NCBI RefSeq assembly: GCF_030272615.1
Contig: NC_081409.1
Span: forward strand, 646,320,468 to 646,384,467
Source: Cryptomeria japonica
Taxonomy: Eukaryota > Streptophyta > Pinopsida > Cupressales > Cupressaceae
DNA: 64,000 nucleotides
Direction of reading: 5' to 3'
Shown here: positions 1-10,739 of the stretch, piece by piece
How positions within the stretch are numbered: the first letter of the stretch is position 1
Layout of the letters: every line of letters begins with the position of its first letter
Position numbers and translations under genes: made by a program
The notes under the pieces: model-generated
What the model saw: the letters and a program-made list of their open reading frames with translations, nothing else
The model's database searches: none
Told to the model about the DNA's origin: nothing

Positions 1-262
1 TTTAGCAATAAAAAGATTTCAAGACAATACTGATAATGAACTTTTATTACTCAAATATCTCTAAGCAACAATTTTATAAATCTCTCCACACTGAAATGAG
101 ATGATAGAATGAGTTTATATAGAGTTTCTAAAAACAAATGAATGGCCAAGATCAATCTAAGATCAACGGTCCAGATCAAGACAACCTAACCCTAATCAAA
201 GTTTCCCAAAATAAGATCTAAGATCAATTGCAAATGAGACAAGTGGCACAAGATGCTATCTT
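1..262 (-). other. Non-coding flank of decayed ORF, possibly LTR or 3' region
   Basis: AT-rich sequence lying downstream (minus strand) of the decayed ORF at 263-1248. On the minus strand there is a TATA-like TATATAAAC around 113-121 and an AATAAAAG-like poly(A) signal near 40-50, an order that would fit the U3-R part of an LTR. The partner LTR is outside the window, so the assignment cannot be tested here. Confidence 0.3.
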
Positions 263-1248
263 TTAGGATTGCAGCCCCTTCTTCTGATATTCAATGAACT
301 TGGACACAATCTGGTCAACTTCCTCCATTGTGACATGTGGCAGCATGTTGATCCTGAATTCTAATCCTTCCAAGTCATCTACACTTAGAGCAAAAGTGAT
401 TTCCCAATCCAATTCCTGTTTTTGTAAAGCATCTCTGATGGACAGGAGGTTTGATGCCTTAGCCAAATTATTCTTCGAGACTGGTCCTATGATGGCAAAG
501 AAGATGTCTTGTGTTCTAATCTTTAGATTCTCCAACTTCATATCCCATTCTCAGATAGTTTCTTTCCCAAGTATCTCTGCAACTCTAAGGAAAATATTGT
601 CCTAAATTGCCTTTATTTGTCCTTCTATCCTATCAGCATCAACCTTTCCTTTTTCCAAGACTTCATTTCGTGCAACCAACGTCCAATGCCAACTGTTGAA
701 GTCATAGGCAACCCCTGCTTCAATTATTTTTCTATTAACCAATTCTTGTGGTGGGATTCCTTTAGCTCTCTAAGGCATGGGACAACTCTATCTTGGATGT
801 CCTAGAAGTCAGCCCACACTTCTTCCATGTTCTCAATCCTAGAAAGTAGAGAAGAGGTTTGTTCATATGCTAATGATATTCCTTCCATAAACGTGGCTTC
901 TTCTTTCCTTATACTTTCCATCCAATCTTTAGTCTCTCTGGTCGTTATCTTTTCTTCCTTAATATTTTCAATGACTTCTTGTGGATTCAAGTGTAGAAGA
1001 GCTTCTTGATCAAGTGGCTTAGTAGTCAAATGCTAAATATGTTCTTTTAAGCGCTCAACTTCTCTCTTATATTCTTTTTTCTTTTTTGTCTCTTCATCCA
1101 ACTTTGCCTTCATCGAAGCAACTAAATTGTCTAAGTCCTCTTTTACTTGGGTCTTTGTGCTTGGCCCTAAGTCAAAAGTAGTAATCTCATATTCATGTGG
1201 ACCAATATCTCCTTTTGCCTTGTCTACCTTTGGCATTACAATCTGTAA
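263..1248 (-). pseudogene. Decayed coiled-coil ORF of unknown function (transposon-like)
   Basis: Reading leftwards, two stretches in one frame (about 1029-1248 and 802-1029) and a third in another frame (263-541) form a broken protein of roughly 320 residues. It is rich in Glu, Lys and Leu: an N-terminal Lys/Glu coiled coil near 1033-1140, then helical segments, ending at a stop near 260. Several in-frame stops and at least one frameshift (about 541-800) show it is dead. It has no zinc knuckle, protease, RT or integrase motif. It might be the C-terminal part of an ORF2-like protein such as those in elements A and B, but I could not align it convincingly. Its upstream part is cut off by the 5' LTR of element C at 1249. 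Confidence 0.45.
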
Positions 1249-2045
1249 TGTCCTGATGCAGGAGTATCCCCAGTTCATAGCAATTTTGCATCAACCAAAA
1301 ATATTTTCCTTTTTGTTTTTCTTTTTGTTTGTAGTTTCAGCATTTCTTTCTGTGTGTCTTGGTTTTGGCTCATCAGATCTTGTGGAGTTAGATTCTACTT
1401 GAAGACTTGATCATCTTTCTTATTTCCAAATCGCATCGCATTTGGATCATTTTCTGGTAAGATATCGCTCTCGGTTTCCTTGACAATTTTGTGTTACCGA
1501 TTGCTTGAACCTATTTTGGTGATCTATCGGAACCCCTTCCGAAGCTTGTGAAGCCTTGGGCGTTGATTTTGATGTTCCTTGGCATGTGGCTGACCTTTTC
1601 CCGCGATCTATACTTCATGCTTTGGATTTTTTGAAGGAATCTCTTGGCAGAGGCCGACCTTGTTGGTTTTACACGTTTGGTCTTTTTCTTCGGGTTTTGA
1701 TCCCTTTTTGGGTCGACCGGATCGCCTTGGATCATATATATAATTATAATTGTGTATTATAATAGATCAATAGAATAATCAAGTAGCTAGACTGAGCGTA
1801 GAAGATAGATCTTAAGATTGAAGGTCCCGGTTGTGACCTATTTTGTACTTTGAACATAATTTAGCAGGCCTGTGAGCCGGTTTCTGTAACCCGATTGTTA
1901 CTGGTTGGTTGTAATCAGTTTTCATGAAATAAAACAATCTATTCTACATTGCCTCCATCATATCTTTGTGTTTCCATTGTGTTTACTCTTGCTGACCAGT
2001 CCGGATTGATCTGTCTGAGGTCCCTCCTCACTTATGACTGCTTCA
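1249..2045 (+). repeat. 5' LTR of element C
   Basis: Begins TGTCCTGATGCAGGAG and ends GACTGCTTCA just before the primer site. It matches the copy at 6734-7548 over its whole length, including the paired stretches TTGACCAGTCCGG/TTGACCGGTTTGG near the 3' end and GATCATATATA in the middle. The start could also be read at 1254 (TGATGCA); 1249 is preferred because both copies share the TGTC preceding it. Confidence 0.8.
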
Positions 2046-2047
2046 AG

Positions 2048-2059
2048 TGGTAGCAAAGC
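2048..2059 (+). promoter_or_regulatory. Primer binding site of element C (degenerate initiator-Met type)
   Basis: TGGTAGCAAAGC lies two bases after the 5' LTR. It differs at two positions from TGGTATCAGAGC, the usual complement of the 3' end of plant initiator methionine tRNA, which is seen intact in element E. Confidence 0.6.
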
Positions 2060-2242
2060 AAGTTTTCATTCCAGAGGTTGCATATCCTGAGATTTTTGTT
2101 GTAGGATGGTGGACTATAGATCCGAATTGCACCTGTAGAGGACTAGTGTAAACGATGCCGCAAAGAGGAAGCTAGGAATGGTGGAGCGCGTGGAAATGCA
2201 AACCCTGGTGTGATGGAAATGTTGTGAGGGATAGCAGCCCAG

Positions 2243-3261
2243 TTGGAAGCCGTGGAGACAGCCCAAAGAAGAGGTCGACATATTGAAGATGTAAGTGAAG
2301 ATGAAGGAGAAGAAGCCCTGACAGAACAAGTAAGCCCACCGGCAGTTGATCCGTATGAAGAAAGGTTTTTGAGGGTTTTGAGTAGTGCGAATACTAAACC
2401 TCATTTTACCCCACTGAAATATGATGCAAAATTGGCTTCGGATGAATTGATAGATTGGATCTCGGAGATGGAGAAATATTTTGATTTTGAAAACACTGCA
2501 AAAGAGATGAAGGTGAAATATGTCTGTACTCGGTTGAAAGGTCATGCATCTCTTTGGTGGGAGCATTTGCAAATTGATAGACAAAGAAGAGGTAAAAAGA
2601 AAATCAAGACATGGGATCGGATGATTGCTAAGTTGAAGTCAAAATTTATGCCAGTTGATTATCAATGGAAGTTCTCTTGTTCTGATCTGTACAGGTTCCT
2701 CTATTCCGAAAGTTAAAAAATTTGACACATAAGGAATCTAGTGTAATGGAATACACCAAAGTATTTTACAAGTTGAATATCAGATCCGGACATGTTGATG
2801 ATGAAGTTGAACAAGTTGCAAGACATTTGAATGGATTGCAAGTGTCTATACAAGATAAACTTAGTTTGATCAAATTAGAGAGTGTTGAAGAGGCTTACCA
2901 ATATGCCCTAAAGGCAGAAGAGAAGCTAAACAAAAGACATAAGCTGAGGCAGAGAGGCAGAGGTGGAAGGTTTACCGCAGGAATCTTTCAAGGAGGAAGA
3001 GGATATACCGGAGGTAGAGGAACCTGTACAGATCAGAACAAGGAAAAGGAAGTGAACAAAGAAGGTAATTCATATCAGAACGATGATAGAAATTTCTACC
3101 GGAGGAGAGAACCGGATGCCTACCGGAATGAGAATTTTGGAAGACCAGACAAGAGAACATTTAGAGGAACTTGCTATAAGTGTGGAGAAGGACATCATGC
3201 TTTCGAGTGTAAGACAAAAAATACCAGAAGAGCAGTAGTGGTGGAAGAAAACCCCACTTGA
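2243..3261 (+). pseudogene. Element C gag (capsid and zinc knuckle), frameshifted
   Basis: Structural polyprotein that would coat retrotransposon RNA. The first segment (2243-2716) carries a Retrotrans_gag-type capsid region, including the ASLWWEHLQ-like motif near residue 105. The second segment (2722-3261), in another frame, continues with the rest of the capsid, a Gly/Arg-rich basic stretch and a CX2CX4HX4C zinc knuckle (CYKCGEGHHAFEC, near 3173-3211). The frame break near 2716-2722 and a stop at 3259-3261 inactivate it. Start codon uncertain: ATG at 2243 opens the long frame. Confidence 0.75.
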
Positions 3262-3291
3262 TCAGATAATAAACCATAAGATGGAGAACTG

Positions 3292-4113
3292 TTGATGACG
3301 AGATCTGTGCGTCATACCAAGAGAGATGAAGAGCTCTTGCAAAGGAAGAATTTGTTCAAGACCAGATATAAAGTATCCAATAAGTGTTGTAAAGTTATTA
3401 TTGATAGTGGTAGTTCAGATAATCTTGTTTCAGAAGAGATGGCGAATAAATTGAATTTGGAGAGGTTGAAACATAATATGCCTTATCAGATAGCATGGAT
3501 TCAGGATGAACATAAGTTGTTAGTAAGTAAGCAATGTTTGGTGAAATTGAAAATTGGGAATTATCATGATGAAGTCTTGTGTGATATTATGCCTATGGAT
3601 ATTTGTCATCTTTTGTTGGGTAGAACTTGACAATTTGATAGACAGGCAGTACATGATGGGAGGAAGAATACATACACTATTGTGGCTAATAGGATGAACC
3701 AAACCATGTTTCCTTTCGAGGAACCTTTGAAGAATGAAGTTTATACGAATGATAGAATCTATTTGGTAGATGGAAGGAATTTCCTAGATGGATTGAGACA
3801 TGAGAATGTGTGTTTTGCCTTAATTCCTAGGAAAACAGAGAATCTGAAGCATGAAGAGGAACAACCAGAAGAGATAAAAGATTTGCTGACAGAATATGAA
3901 GACATCATTTCAGATAATGTACCTGATGGATTGCCATCTATGAGAAGTATCAGTTATTACATGGACCTAGTTCCTAGAGATAGTTTGCCTAACAAAGCTG
4001 CACACTGGATGACACCGGCAGAGAATGAAGAACTGAATAGACAAGTGAAGGAGTTGTTGAAGAAAGATTTGATCAGGGAAAGTCTGAAACTTGTGCAATA
4101 CCAGCAGTATTAG
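3292..4113 (+). pseudogene. Element C protease and start of reverse transcriptase
   Basis: One frame interrupted by a TGA at about 3628 (probable Trp-to-stop change). The first part has the retropepsin signature IIDSGSSDNLV near 3400-3430, where Asp-Ser-Gly is the catalytic triplet, and the second conserved protease motif ICHLLLGRT near 3600. The second part (from 3682) leads into the connecting region before RT. A one-base shift near 4093-4113 breaks the frame before the RT fingers. Confidence 0.75.
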
Positions 4114-4889
4114 CACCTAAGAAGAATGGAGAGTGGAGAATTTGTACTAATTCCAGAGTAATAAACAAGATCATAGTGAAATACCAGTTTCCTTTTCCTA
4201 GGATGGATGACATAATGGACTGTTTGAGTGGAGCCAAATACTTTACAAAGATAGTTTTGAAGAGTAGATATCATCATATCAAGATCAGAGAGGGAGATGA
4301 GTGGAAGACAACATTCAAGACAAATGAAGGACTGTATGAATGGTTGGTGATGCCTTTTGGGTTAACTAATACACCGAGTACTTTCATGAGGCTGATGAAT
4401 GAGGTATTGAAGAAATTCTTAGGTAAGTTTGTTATTGTATATTTGGATGACATTCTGATTTTCAGTAAGACAAAAGAGGAGCATTTGTTGCATTTGAGAC
4501 AAGTTTTGCAGAGGTTGAGAGAAGAAAAGTTGTTGATAAATATTAAGAAGTGTACCTTCATGAAGGATGAGTTAGTCTATTTGGGATTTGTGATATCTGA
4601 GGATGGTTTGAAGATGGACCTTGAAAAAGTAAAAGCAATTGTTGAGTGGCCTACACCAGAAAGCATTGGAGAGGTAAGATCATTTCATGGATTGGCTAGT
4701 TTTTACCGAAAGTTCATCAAAAATTTCAGTTCAGTTTGTAACCCTATCTCTGAGACCATGAGGGGAGATCGGAAGGAATTCAAATGGACCACCGGAGCAA
4801 ACAAAAGTTTTGAACTATTAATGCAGAAAGTGACTAAGCAGCTTGTATTAGCTTTATCAGATTTCAATAGTATTTTAAGTGGATTATGA
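4093..4889 (+). pseudogene. Element C reverse transcriptase
   Basis: After the frameshift the protein resumes at about 4093 with a segment ending PKKNGEWRIC, then the RT palm. Visible motifs are VMPFGLTNTPSTF (near 4345) and the catalytic YLDDILIFSK box (near 4440). The thumb and connection follow (VYLGFVISEDGL, LASFYRKFIKNFS). Codon 4889 ends this frame just before RNase H. Loss of reading frame on both sides means no functional enzyme. Confidence 0.8.
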
Positions 4890-4899
4890 TGCAAGTGGA

Positions 4900-5826
4900 A
4901 CAATAATAGAAGCAGTCTTGAGTTAGGAAGGGAGAATAGTAGCTTATTTCAGTGAGAAATTGAATGATGCCCAGAGGAGATATTCAGTGTATGATCAGGA
5001 GTTTTATGCCATAGTTCAATCCTTGAAGAAGTGGAGACATTACCTATTACCTAAGGAATTTGTGTTGTATGTAGATCATCAAGCTTTGCAGTACTTGAAC
5101 AATCAGAGTAAGTTGAATCAAAAACATATGAGATGGGTAGAATTCTTGCAGAGTTACGCCTTTGTATTGAAGCATAGAAGTGGAAAATATAACAAAGTTG
5201 TTGATGCATTGAGTATGACAAGGAATCTGCTGATAGAGATGACAGTGACAATATTAGGATTTGAAGAATTGAAGAGCTTGTATGATGATGACCCGGATTT
5301 TGCAGAACCTTGGAAAGCATTTAGAAAACTGATTATGGTAGATAGAAGCAAGTGGTTGGATTACTTCATTCGAGATGGGATGTTATTCAAAGGAGTTCAG
5401 TTGTGCATACCTAAGAGTTCTATGAGGGAGAATCTGATAAAGGAGAAACATAGTGGAGGATTAGCTGGACATTTTGGTATTGCTAAAACAGTAGCATTGG
5501 TGAGTGAGCAGTACTTTTGGCCCCAGATTCATAAGGATTTTAAGAAATATGTGCAAAGTTGTAGAGTTTATCAAGTTGCGAAGGGTGGTAGTAAGAATGT
5601 GGGATTGTATAAACCTTTGATAGTACCGGTAAGACTTTGGGAGGAAATAAGCATGGATTTCATACTTGGATTACCTAAAACACCGAGAGGGAAGGATTCT
5701 ATATTTGTGGTAGTGGATATATTCTTGAAGATGGCTCATTTCATACCTTGTAAGAAGATATCAAATGCAATACATGTAGCAGGCCTATTTTTTCAAAGAA
5801 GTGGTGAGATTGCATGGATTACCTAA
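4900..5826 (+). pseudogene. Element C RNase H and N-terminal integrase
   Basis: RNase H part: RYSVYDQEFYAIVQSLKKW and LYVDHQALQYLNNQ, ending at VVDALS (about 4960-5215). Then comes the integrase zinc-binding region, degraded: histidines are kept near GLAGHFG but the second cysteine of the C-x2-C pair is replaced (SCRVYQ). The catalytic core begins with MDFILGLPKTPRGKDS (first Asp, near 5655). The reading frame stops at 5826 through a frameshift inside the core. Confidence 0.75.
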
Positions 5827-6705
5827 AAGCATAGTTTCAAACAGAGACACTAAGTTTGTTGGCTATTTTTTGAGAACACTTTGAAAGAAGATGAAGACAG
5901 ATCTGAAGTTCAGTTCTACTTTTCACCCATAGACTGATGGACAGGCAAAAGTAGTAAACCAGAGCTTGGGAAATTTGTTGAGATGTTTAGTTGGAGATAA
6001 AACCGGAAGTTGGGATTTGATTCTTGCACAAGCAGAGTTTGCCTACAACAATTCAATAAATAGGAGTGCAAAAAGAACATCTTTTGGGATTGTTACTGGA
6101 GTGTATTCTAGAGGTATATCAGAATTAAGAGACATTAGCAGTGAAGACCGAAGAAGTTCAGAAGCAAAAGACTTTGCAGATCATATGGCAGCCTTGCATA
6201 TTCAGGTTAAGCAGCATTTGGAGGACATGAACAACATGTATAAGGAGAAGGCAAATGAGAAGACGAGACATAAGGAATTTAAAGTTGGAAATGAAGTGAT
6301 GGTATATCTGAGAAAAGAAAGATTCCCGATTGGAACTTATAACAAATTGCAGATGAAAAAGTTTGGACCTTGCAGGATTTTGAGGAAGTTCAGTTCTGGA
6401 AATGCATATGAAGTGGAGTTACCGGATAGTCTGAGTATTTCACCTGTATTTAATATTGCAGATCTTCATGAATATCATGAACCAGAATTCAATGAGGACA
6501 GTATTATAGACTTGGAGAAACAACTGCCCCGAAAGGAACCGAATTAGATTGAAGATATTTTGGACAGTAGGATTAGGCGAAGTACTCGGAGTAGTCAGTA
6601 TAAGGAGTATCTTGTGAAGTGGAAGGACAGACCAGTTGAAGATTCATCTTAGATTTCTCAGGCAGAGGTAGACCGCCTTGGTTTCCCTCTGACCCAAGCA
6701 AAGTG
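5820..6705 (+). pseudogene. Element C integrase C-terminus with chromodomain-like tail
   Basis: Resumes in other frames. Around 5820-5850 the core motif reads SNRD instead of the expected SDRD, and near 5940 GQAK replaces GQAE, so two of the three D,D,E catalytic residues are changed by G-to-A type substitutions. The GPY/F module follows (KFGPCRILRKF, then NIADLHEYH, 6355-6475). After a stop at 6547 the same frame gives a chromodomain-like YKEYLVKWKDRPVEDSS (about 6598-6650), ending in a stop where a Trp is expected. Confidence 0.75.
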
Positions 6706-6733
6706 AGAGGCTCACTTTTTCAATAACCCCGGA

Positions 6734-7548
6734 TGTCTGATGCAAGAGCATCCCCAGTTCATAGCAATCTTGCATCAACCAAAAATATTTTCCTTTATGT
6801 TTTGCTTTCTATTTGCAGTTTCAACATTTCTTTCTATGTGTCCCAATTTTGGCTCACTGGATCCTATGGAGTTGGATTCTACTTGAAGACTTGATCATCT
6901 TTCTTATTTCCAGACTGCATCGCATTTGGATCATTTTCCGGCAAGATATCGCTCTCCGTTTCCTTGACAGTTTCTTCTTACCGGTTGATGGTTTCCTGTT
7001 ACCGGTTGACAATACCTATTTTGGTGATCTACCGGAATGCCTTTCAAAGCTTGCAGAGCCTTGGGTGTTGATTCTGATGTTCTTTGGCATGTGGCCGACC
7101 TTTTCCCACCATCTACACTTCATCCTTTGGATTTTCTGGAGGAATCTCTTGGCGGAGGCCGACCTTGTTGGTTTTACACATTAGGTCTTATTCTTCAGGT
7201 TTTGATCCCTTTTTGGGTCGACCGGATCCCCTTGGATCATATATAATTATAATTACACATTAGAATAGATCAATGGATTAATCAAGTAGCTAGACTGAGC
7301 GTAGAAGATAGAGCTTAAGATTGAAGGCCCCGGTTGTGACCTATTTTCTACTTTGAGCATGTTTTAGCATGCCTGTGAGTCGGTTTCTGTAACCTGGTTG
7401 TTACTCGTTGGTTGTAATCAGTTTTCATAAAATTAAATAATCTATTTTGCATTGCCTTCATTATATCTTTGTGTTTCCGTTGTGTTTAGTCTTGTTGACC
7501 GGTTTGGATTGATCTCTCTGAGGTTCCTCCTCACCGGTGATTGCTTCA
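6734..7548 (+). repeat. 3' LTR of element C
   Basis: Begins TGTCTGATGCAAGAGC and ends GTGATTGCTTCA. Second copy of the repeat at 1249-2045. The bases immediately upstream (ATAACCCCGGA) hold no convincing polypurine tract; a purine-rich AAAGTGAGAGG lies about 25 bases further up. Confidence 0.8.
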
Positions 7549-8043
7549 CAATGGAAACCCACTGGAGACTAATCAAATACATGAAAGAAGATGGTGGGAG
7601 GTCGATCAGTTCATTTTCCTGGAGGCGCAAGAATCCCAGCGAAGAGAGCCTGTCTATGGTCAGCGGTATGTTGTCACTGAGGTGGTTTTCATTGAGGAAC
7701 ATGATGGACTGATTTGAGAGTTTCCCGATCAAGTCCAAAATCAGACCCATCAAATCATTATCTGACATGTCAACAATGTGTAACCACTTGAGGTTTCTGA
7801 TGGCTCGAGGGATCGAACCGGCCAAAAAATTGTTGTGGAGATCAAGGCTTTGGAGCATGAAGAGATGGGAAATCATGGGAATCGAACCTGTCAACTTGTT
7901 GTTGTAGAGGTGCAATATGTGGAGATTTTGCAGGCCGACCCAACTAGCACAAGCACTGAGAGGCACCATTTCCAAAGATGCAAATCTCACACGGTCTTCC
8001 TTTTCAAATACTCAACCATGAGGCTACAAACAAAGGCACCCAT
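7549..8043 (-). pseudogene. Leucine-rich-repeat receptor-type gene fragment
   Basis: Minus-strand open frame of about 150 residues made of consecutive plant-type LRRs. The repeats read LxxLxxLxLxxNxLxGxIP, for example LHILHLYNNKLTGSIP, LQSLDLHNNFLAGSIP and LHIVDMSDNDLMG, with about five to six units at 24-residue spacing. This is the extracellular LRR type of receptor-like kinases/proteins. No signal peptide, membrane segment or kinase is present. It is cut at one side by the 3' LTR of element C (7548) and at the other by the LTR remnant of element A (8044). Unlike its neighbours the frame is clean, so the capture or truncation may be fairly recent. Whether it is a remnant of a host gene hit by both elements, or a fragment moved here, cannot be told from this window. 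Confidence 0.8.
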
Positions 8044-8202
8044 TGTTGGCAAGAGACACTGCATAGATGAACCAATGTTATCATTGATGGCAACTAATGT
8101 TAATGCACCCATCCGCATAGCTCAGTTTGTTCACACCGGAAGAGTGATTGATTTTGGTTGTCCAACGGACTGGAAAACAGAGTATTTTGATACTCGGTAG
8201 TA
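8044..8202 (+). repeat. Truncated 5' LTR of element A
   Basis: The first ~120 bases match the start of the 3' LTR at 14009 with about six substitutions; similarity fades by about 8200. The rest of the LTR, and any primer site, are missing, so a deletion joins the LTR start to gag. Confidence 0.75.
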
Positions 8203-8274
8203 TTCAACATCAACTAATTGTGACACTTGAGGATCTTGATCAATCCCAAGCTTAGGTCCGGTACATGAAAACGA

Positions 8275-10192
8275 ATCTTAAGGATGCTGAGAACTTCATC
8301 CAATCATTGAAAGATTTGTTGAACAAGTCTAGGGAAAAGATAAATGAACTTGTTGATAAGCTAAAGGAGAAAGAAAGCCAAATCATTGATGACCAAGCCT
8401 TAAAATAGAAGACAGAAGAATGTGAGAAACTTGCTAGAGATAATGCAGTTCAGAAGAATGAGATGGAATCTATTGTGATGAAATCGACAAAGGAGATTGA
8501 GGAAAGGAAAAAGAATTGAGGAGAATCTTGCTCAATTATTTAAAGACAAATCTGATGAATATTGCTGAGTCCCAAAGAAAACTTTAAGAAACCCCCTCTC
8601 AAAAAATTATATAAAATCTTGGCGAATGTTTAATATTTTTTTAAAGAAAATAATAACTTTTTATTGGCTAATCTTTCCTTTTTTTTAATGAAATATATTA
8701 ATTTTATTGGCAAATTTTCTCTATCAATTTTTTTGGGTAGAAAATATTGGCGAATATTGGAAAATAATAAGAGTATGCATTACTATTACAAATCCTTTCA
8801 TTTAAAAAATAGTTTTTTATAGGAAAGTAGAGGCCTAAAGGTGAAAATCATTAATGAGTTTAAGTGGTAAACTCTACGTTATTTAGTTTCTATCATTAAT
8901 TTAAAATAATCTAATAGTCCTCTTTGTATTTTGTGAGATAAAATGAACCAAAAATTTATAGTACTCATGGGGCCAAAGATTTCTTTTAGACCATTGATTT
9001 TCGTTGAGGTCAACAATTCAAAAGCAATTTCAACCCCCACAAGTATTACAACTTGTAGGTAAAATTTACCTCATGGAATACAATGGAGGTCATTGGATTA
9101 TATTTTAAATTTAAATCAATGGTGGCAACTAAATATTGTTGATATAACCCTAAAGTAACTAATAATTATGATATATTATTAGCGTATTAATTTAGATTTC
9201 TACAATAAATTATTAAATGTTGGCGAATCTGATCGAATCATGTATCGAATAATGTGGCGAATATTTGAGTTAAAAAACTTAATAAAATAAATTCTCTGGC
9301 AATTTAAATGAGACTAAAATAAAAATTTGTAAAAAATGTGGCGATTCAGGTCACCATAGAAGTTGAAATTATTAGCCAAATTTTGATTCCCAAATTTCAA
9401 AAAATAGCCAATTGGCGAATATTAGGCACTAATAGTAATTTTCACTATTGCAGACTTGATTGTGAGAATGGCCAACTAAAGCTTGACCTACAAGAATCCA
9501 GACAACATGAGGAAGAGTTTGGAAAACAGATCCTTCTTAAATATGACCTTGAATCTGCAAATGAGTATGAGGAGAAGTCTAGGATCAGCTCAGCCAAACT
9601 TAATAAGATGTTTGAAAGTTAGAAGAGTGAAGATGACAAGTGAGCACTTGGATTTGAGAAAGGTGAAAGCTTTGGATCTGGTCAAAGCAATCCTAAGTCT
9701 CAACATCAGAAGAACAAAGCTAAAAGGTCTCCGGTAAGGCAACCTAATGCTCATAAATTCAATGGTAATTGTTTTGTCTACAATAAATTTGGTCATATGG
9801 CTAGTCAATGCAGAAATAGAATGAATCATAATGGTCCATCTTTCTTCGGTCAATGTTTTAAATGCAACAAGTATGGTCATAAGTCAAATGAATGTAGAAG
9901 TATGATGAATAACTTTCCAAATAGAGGGAATATACGATGTTATGCATGTGGTAGGGTTGGACATGTTGCTAACCAATGCAGATCAAGAGAAAATCAAGGG
10001 AACTTCAAGCCTAAACAAGGAAGTGGTGTATGCTATAATTGCAACAAATCCGGTCACATTGCAAGATTCTGCAGAAGCAAAAATATGAATAGGAATGGTT
10101 CGGCAGACAAGAACAAGAATGTGAAGGCAGATGATAAGGGAACAACAAAAGTTGAATCAAATGAAGAAGACATAGGTGAAGAAGAGCGATAA
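8275..10192 (+). pseudogene. Element A gag: coiled coil plus CCHC zinc knuckles
   Basis: From ATG 8275 the frame encodes a Lys/Glu/Leu-rich coiled coil with stops near 8407 and 8518. It is interrupted by non-coding DNA (about 8585-9450), resumes at about 9451 with more coiled coil, and ends with a basic region holding zinc knuckles. Three are intact CX2CX4HX4C (CFKCNKYGHKSNEC, CYACGRVGHVANQC, CYNCNKSGHIARFC). A first one (near 9772-9810) has lost one Cys. The tail is Asp/Glu-rich. The protein aligns with the gag of element B over the coiled coil and knuckles. No capsid-like domain is recognisable, which is unusual for a gag. Confidence 0.75.
8585..9450. repeat. AT-rich insert with recurrent TTGGCGAAT motif inside gag
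   Basis: About 860 bases of AT-rich non-coding sequence split the element A gag relative to element B. TTGGCGAAT or one-base variants occur at 8619, 8664, 8707, 8747, 9220, 9254 and 9412, clustered in the outer thirds. A perfect GCCAATTGGC palindrome lies at 9407. The right edge, TTTTCACTATTGCAG at about 9435-9450, resembles a splice acceptor. I found no clear inverted ends or target duplication. Confidence 0.5.
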
Positions 10193-10739
10193 TGATGCAA
10201 GGAATGGGTCTGCACTTGATTCCGGTGCTGGAACTTCATATGGTAACTAAGCTAAGGCATCCGGCCTTGGGGGAATTTTCATGAAAATCTTATAAACCCC
10301 CTATTTGAGATTTGTTCCTGATTCTGACAGGTTGCAAAAGTTGTATTTGATGATTACTGATCTATTGAAAGGTTTCCTGAAGTGCTTGAGTAATGTTAAA
10401 GGTTCGCAGAAGATTTTTGTGGAGCAAGTCTATGATACACAGTATCCGGAGAACCTCAGGACATGTGCATTAATTACACTAAAAAGTTAGGTTTGTGAAT
10501 GATATAAGGCAATTCTATTTAGTCATTTGTCACCTTGCATTCGAAGCGACATTGTTTGAGCAATCTTTGAGAGAAGATTTTGGCGAGTTCAAAGCGAGAA
10601 GGCGATTCGACAAGGAACCCTAGTCCGGTGAACAAGGTATTTATCTGAAAAGCTTGAAACCCTAAAATTTGTGAGCAACGGCTACACCTTTGGTTGTGGA
10701 TTTTACAGAGAGATCCCACCCAAATTTCAAGAGGCACCC
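10193..10739 (+). other. Spacer between gag and ORF2 in element A
   Basis: No coding region is supported. Short frames near 10305-10490 show no recognisable domain. The stretch may hold the leader of ORF2, since homology with the element B ORF2 begins only near 10740. Confidence 0.5.

Larger units (their letters stand above)
1249..7548 (+). mobile_element. Element C: decayed Ty3/gypsy chromovirus with two LTRs
   Basis: A 6.3-kb LTR retrotransposon on the plus strand: 5' LTR, degenerate initiator-Met primer site, gag with zinc knuckle, aspartic protease, reverse transcriptase, RNase H, integrase, a chromodomain-like tail and 3' LTR. Domain order and the terminal chromodomain place it in the chromovirus branch of Ty3/gypsy. 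The two LTRs differ by many substitutions and small indels (roughly a tenth of positions in the stretch I compared), so the insertion is old. No matching 5-bp duplication is visible: the left flank is the coiled-coil ORF and the right flank is an LRR gene fragment. One flank may have been lost or recombined. Confidence 0.85.

Noticed and set aside
7835-8200. Plus-strand ORF over the LRR fragment and LTR start
   Set aside because: Spans a mobile-element junction and is antisense to a clear LRR reading frame.
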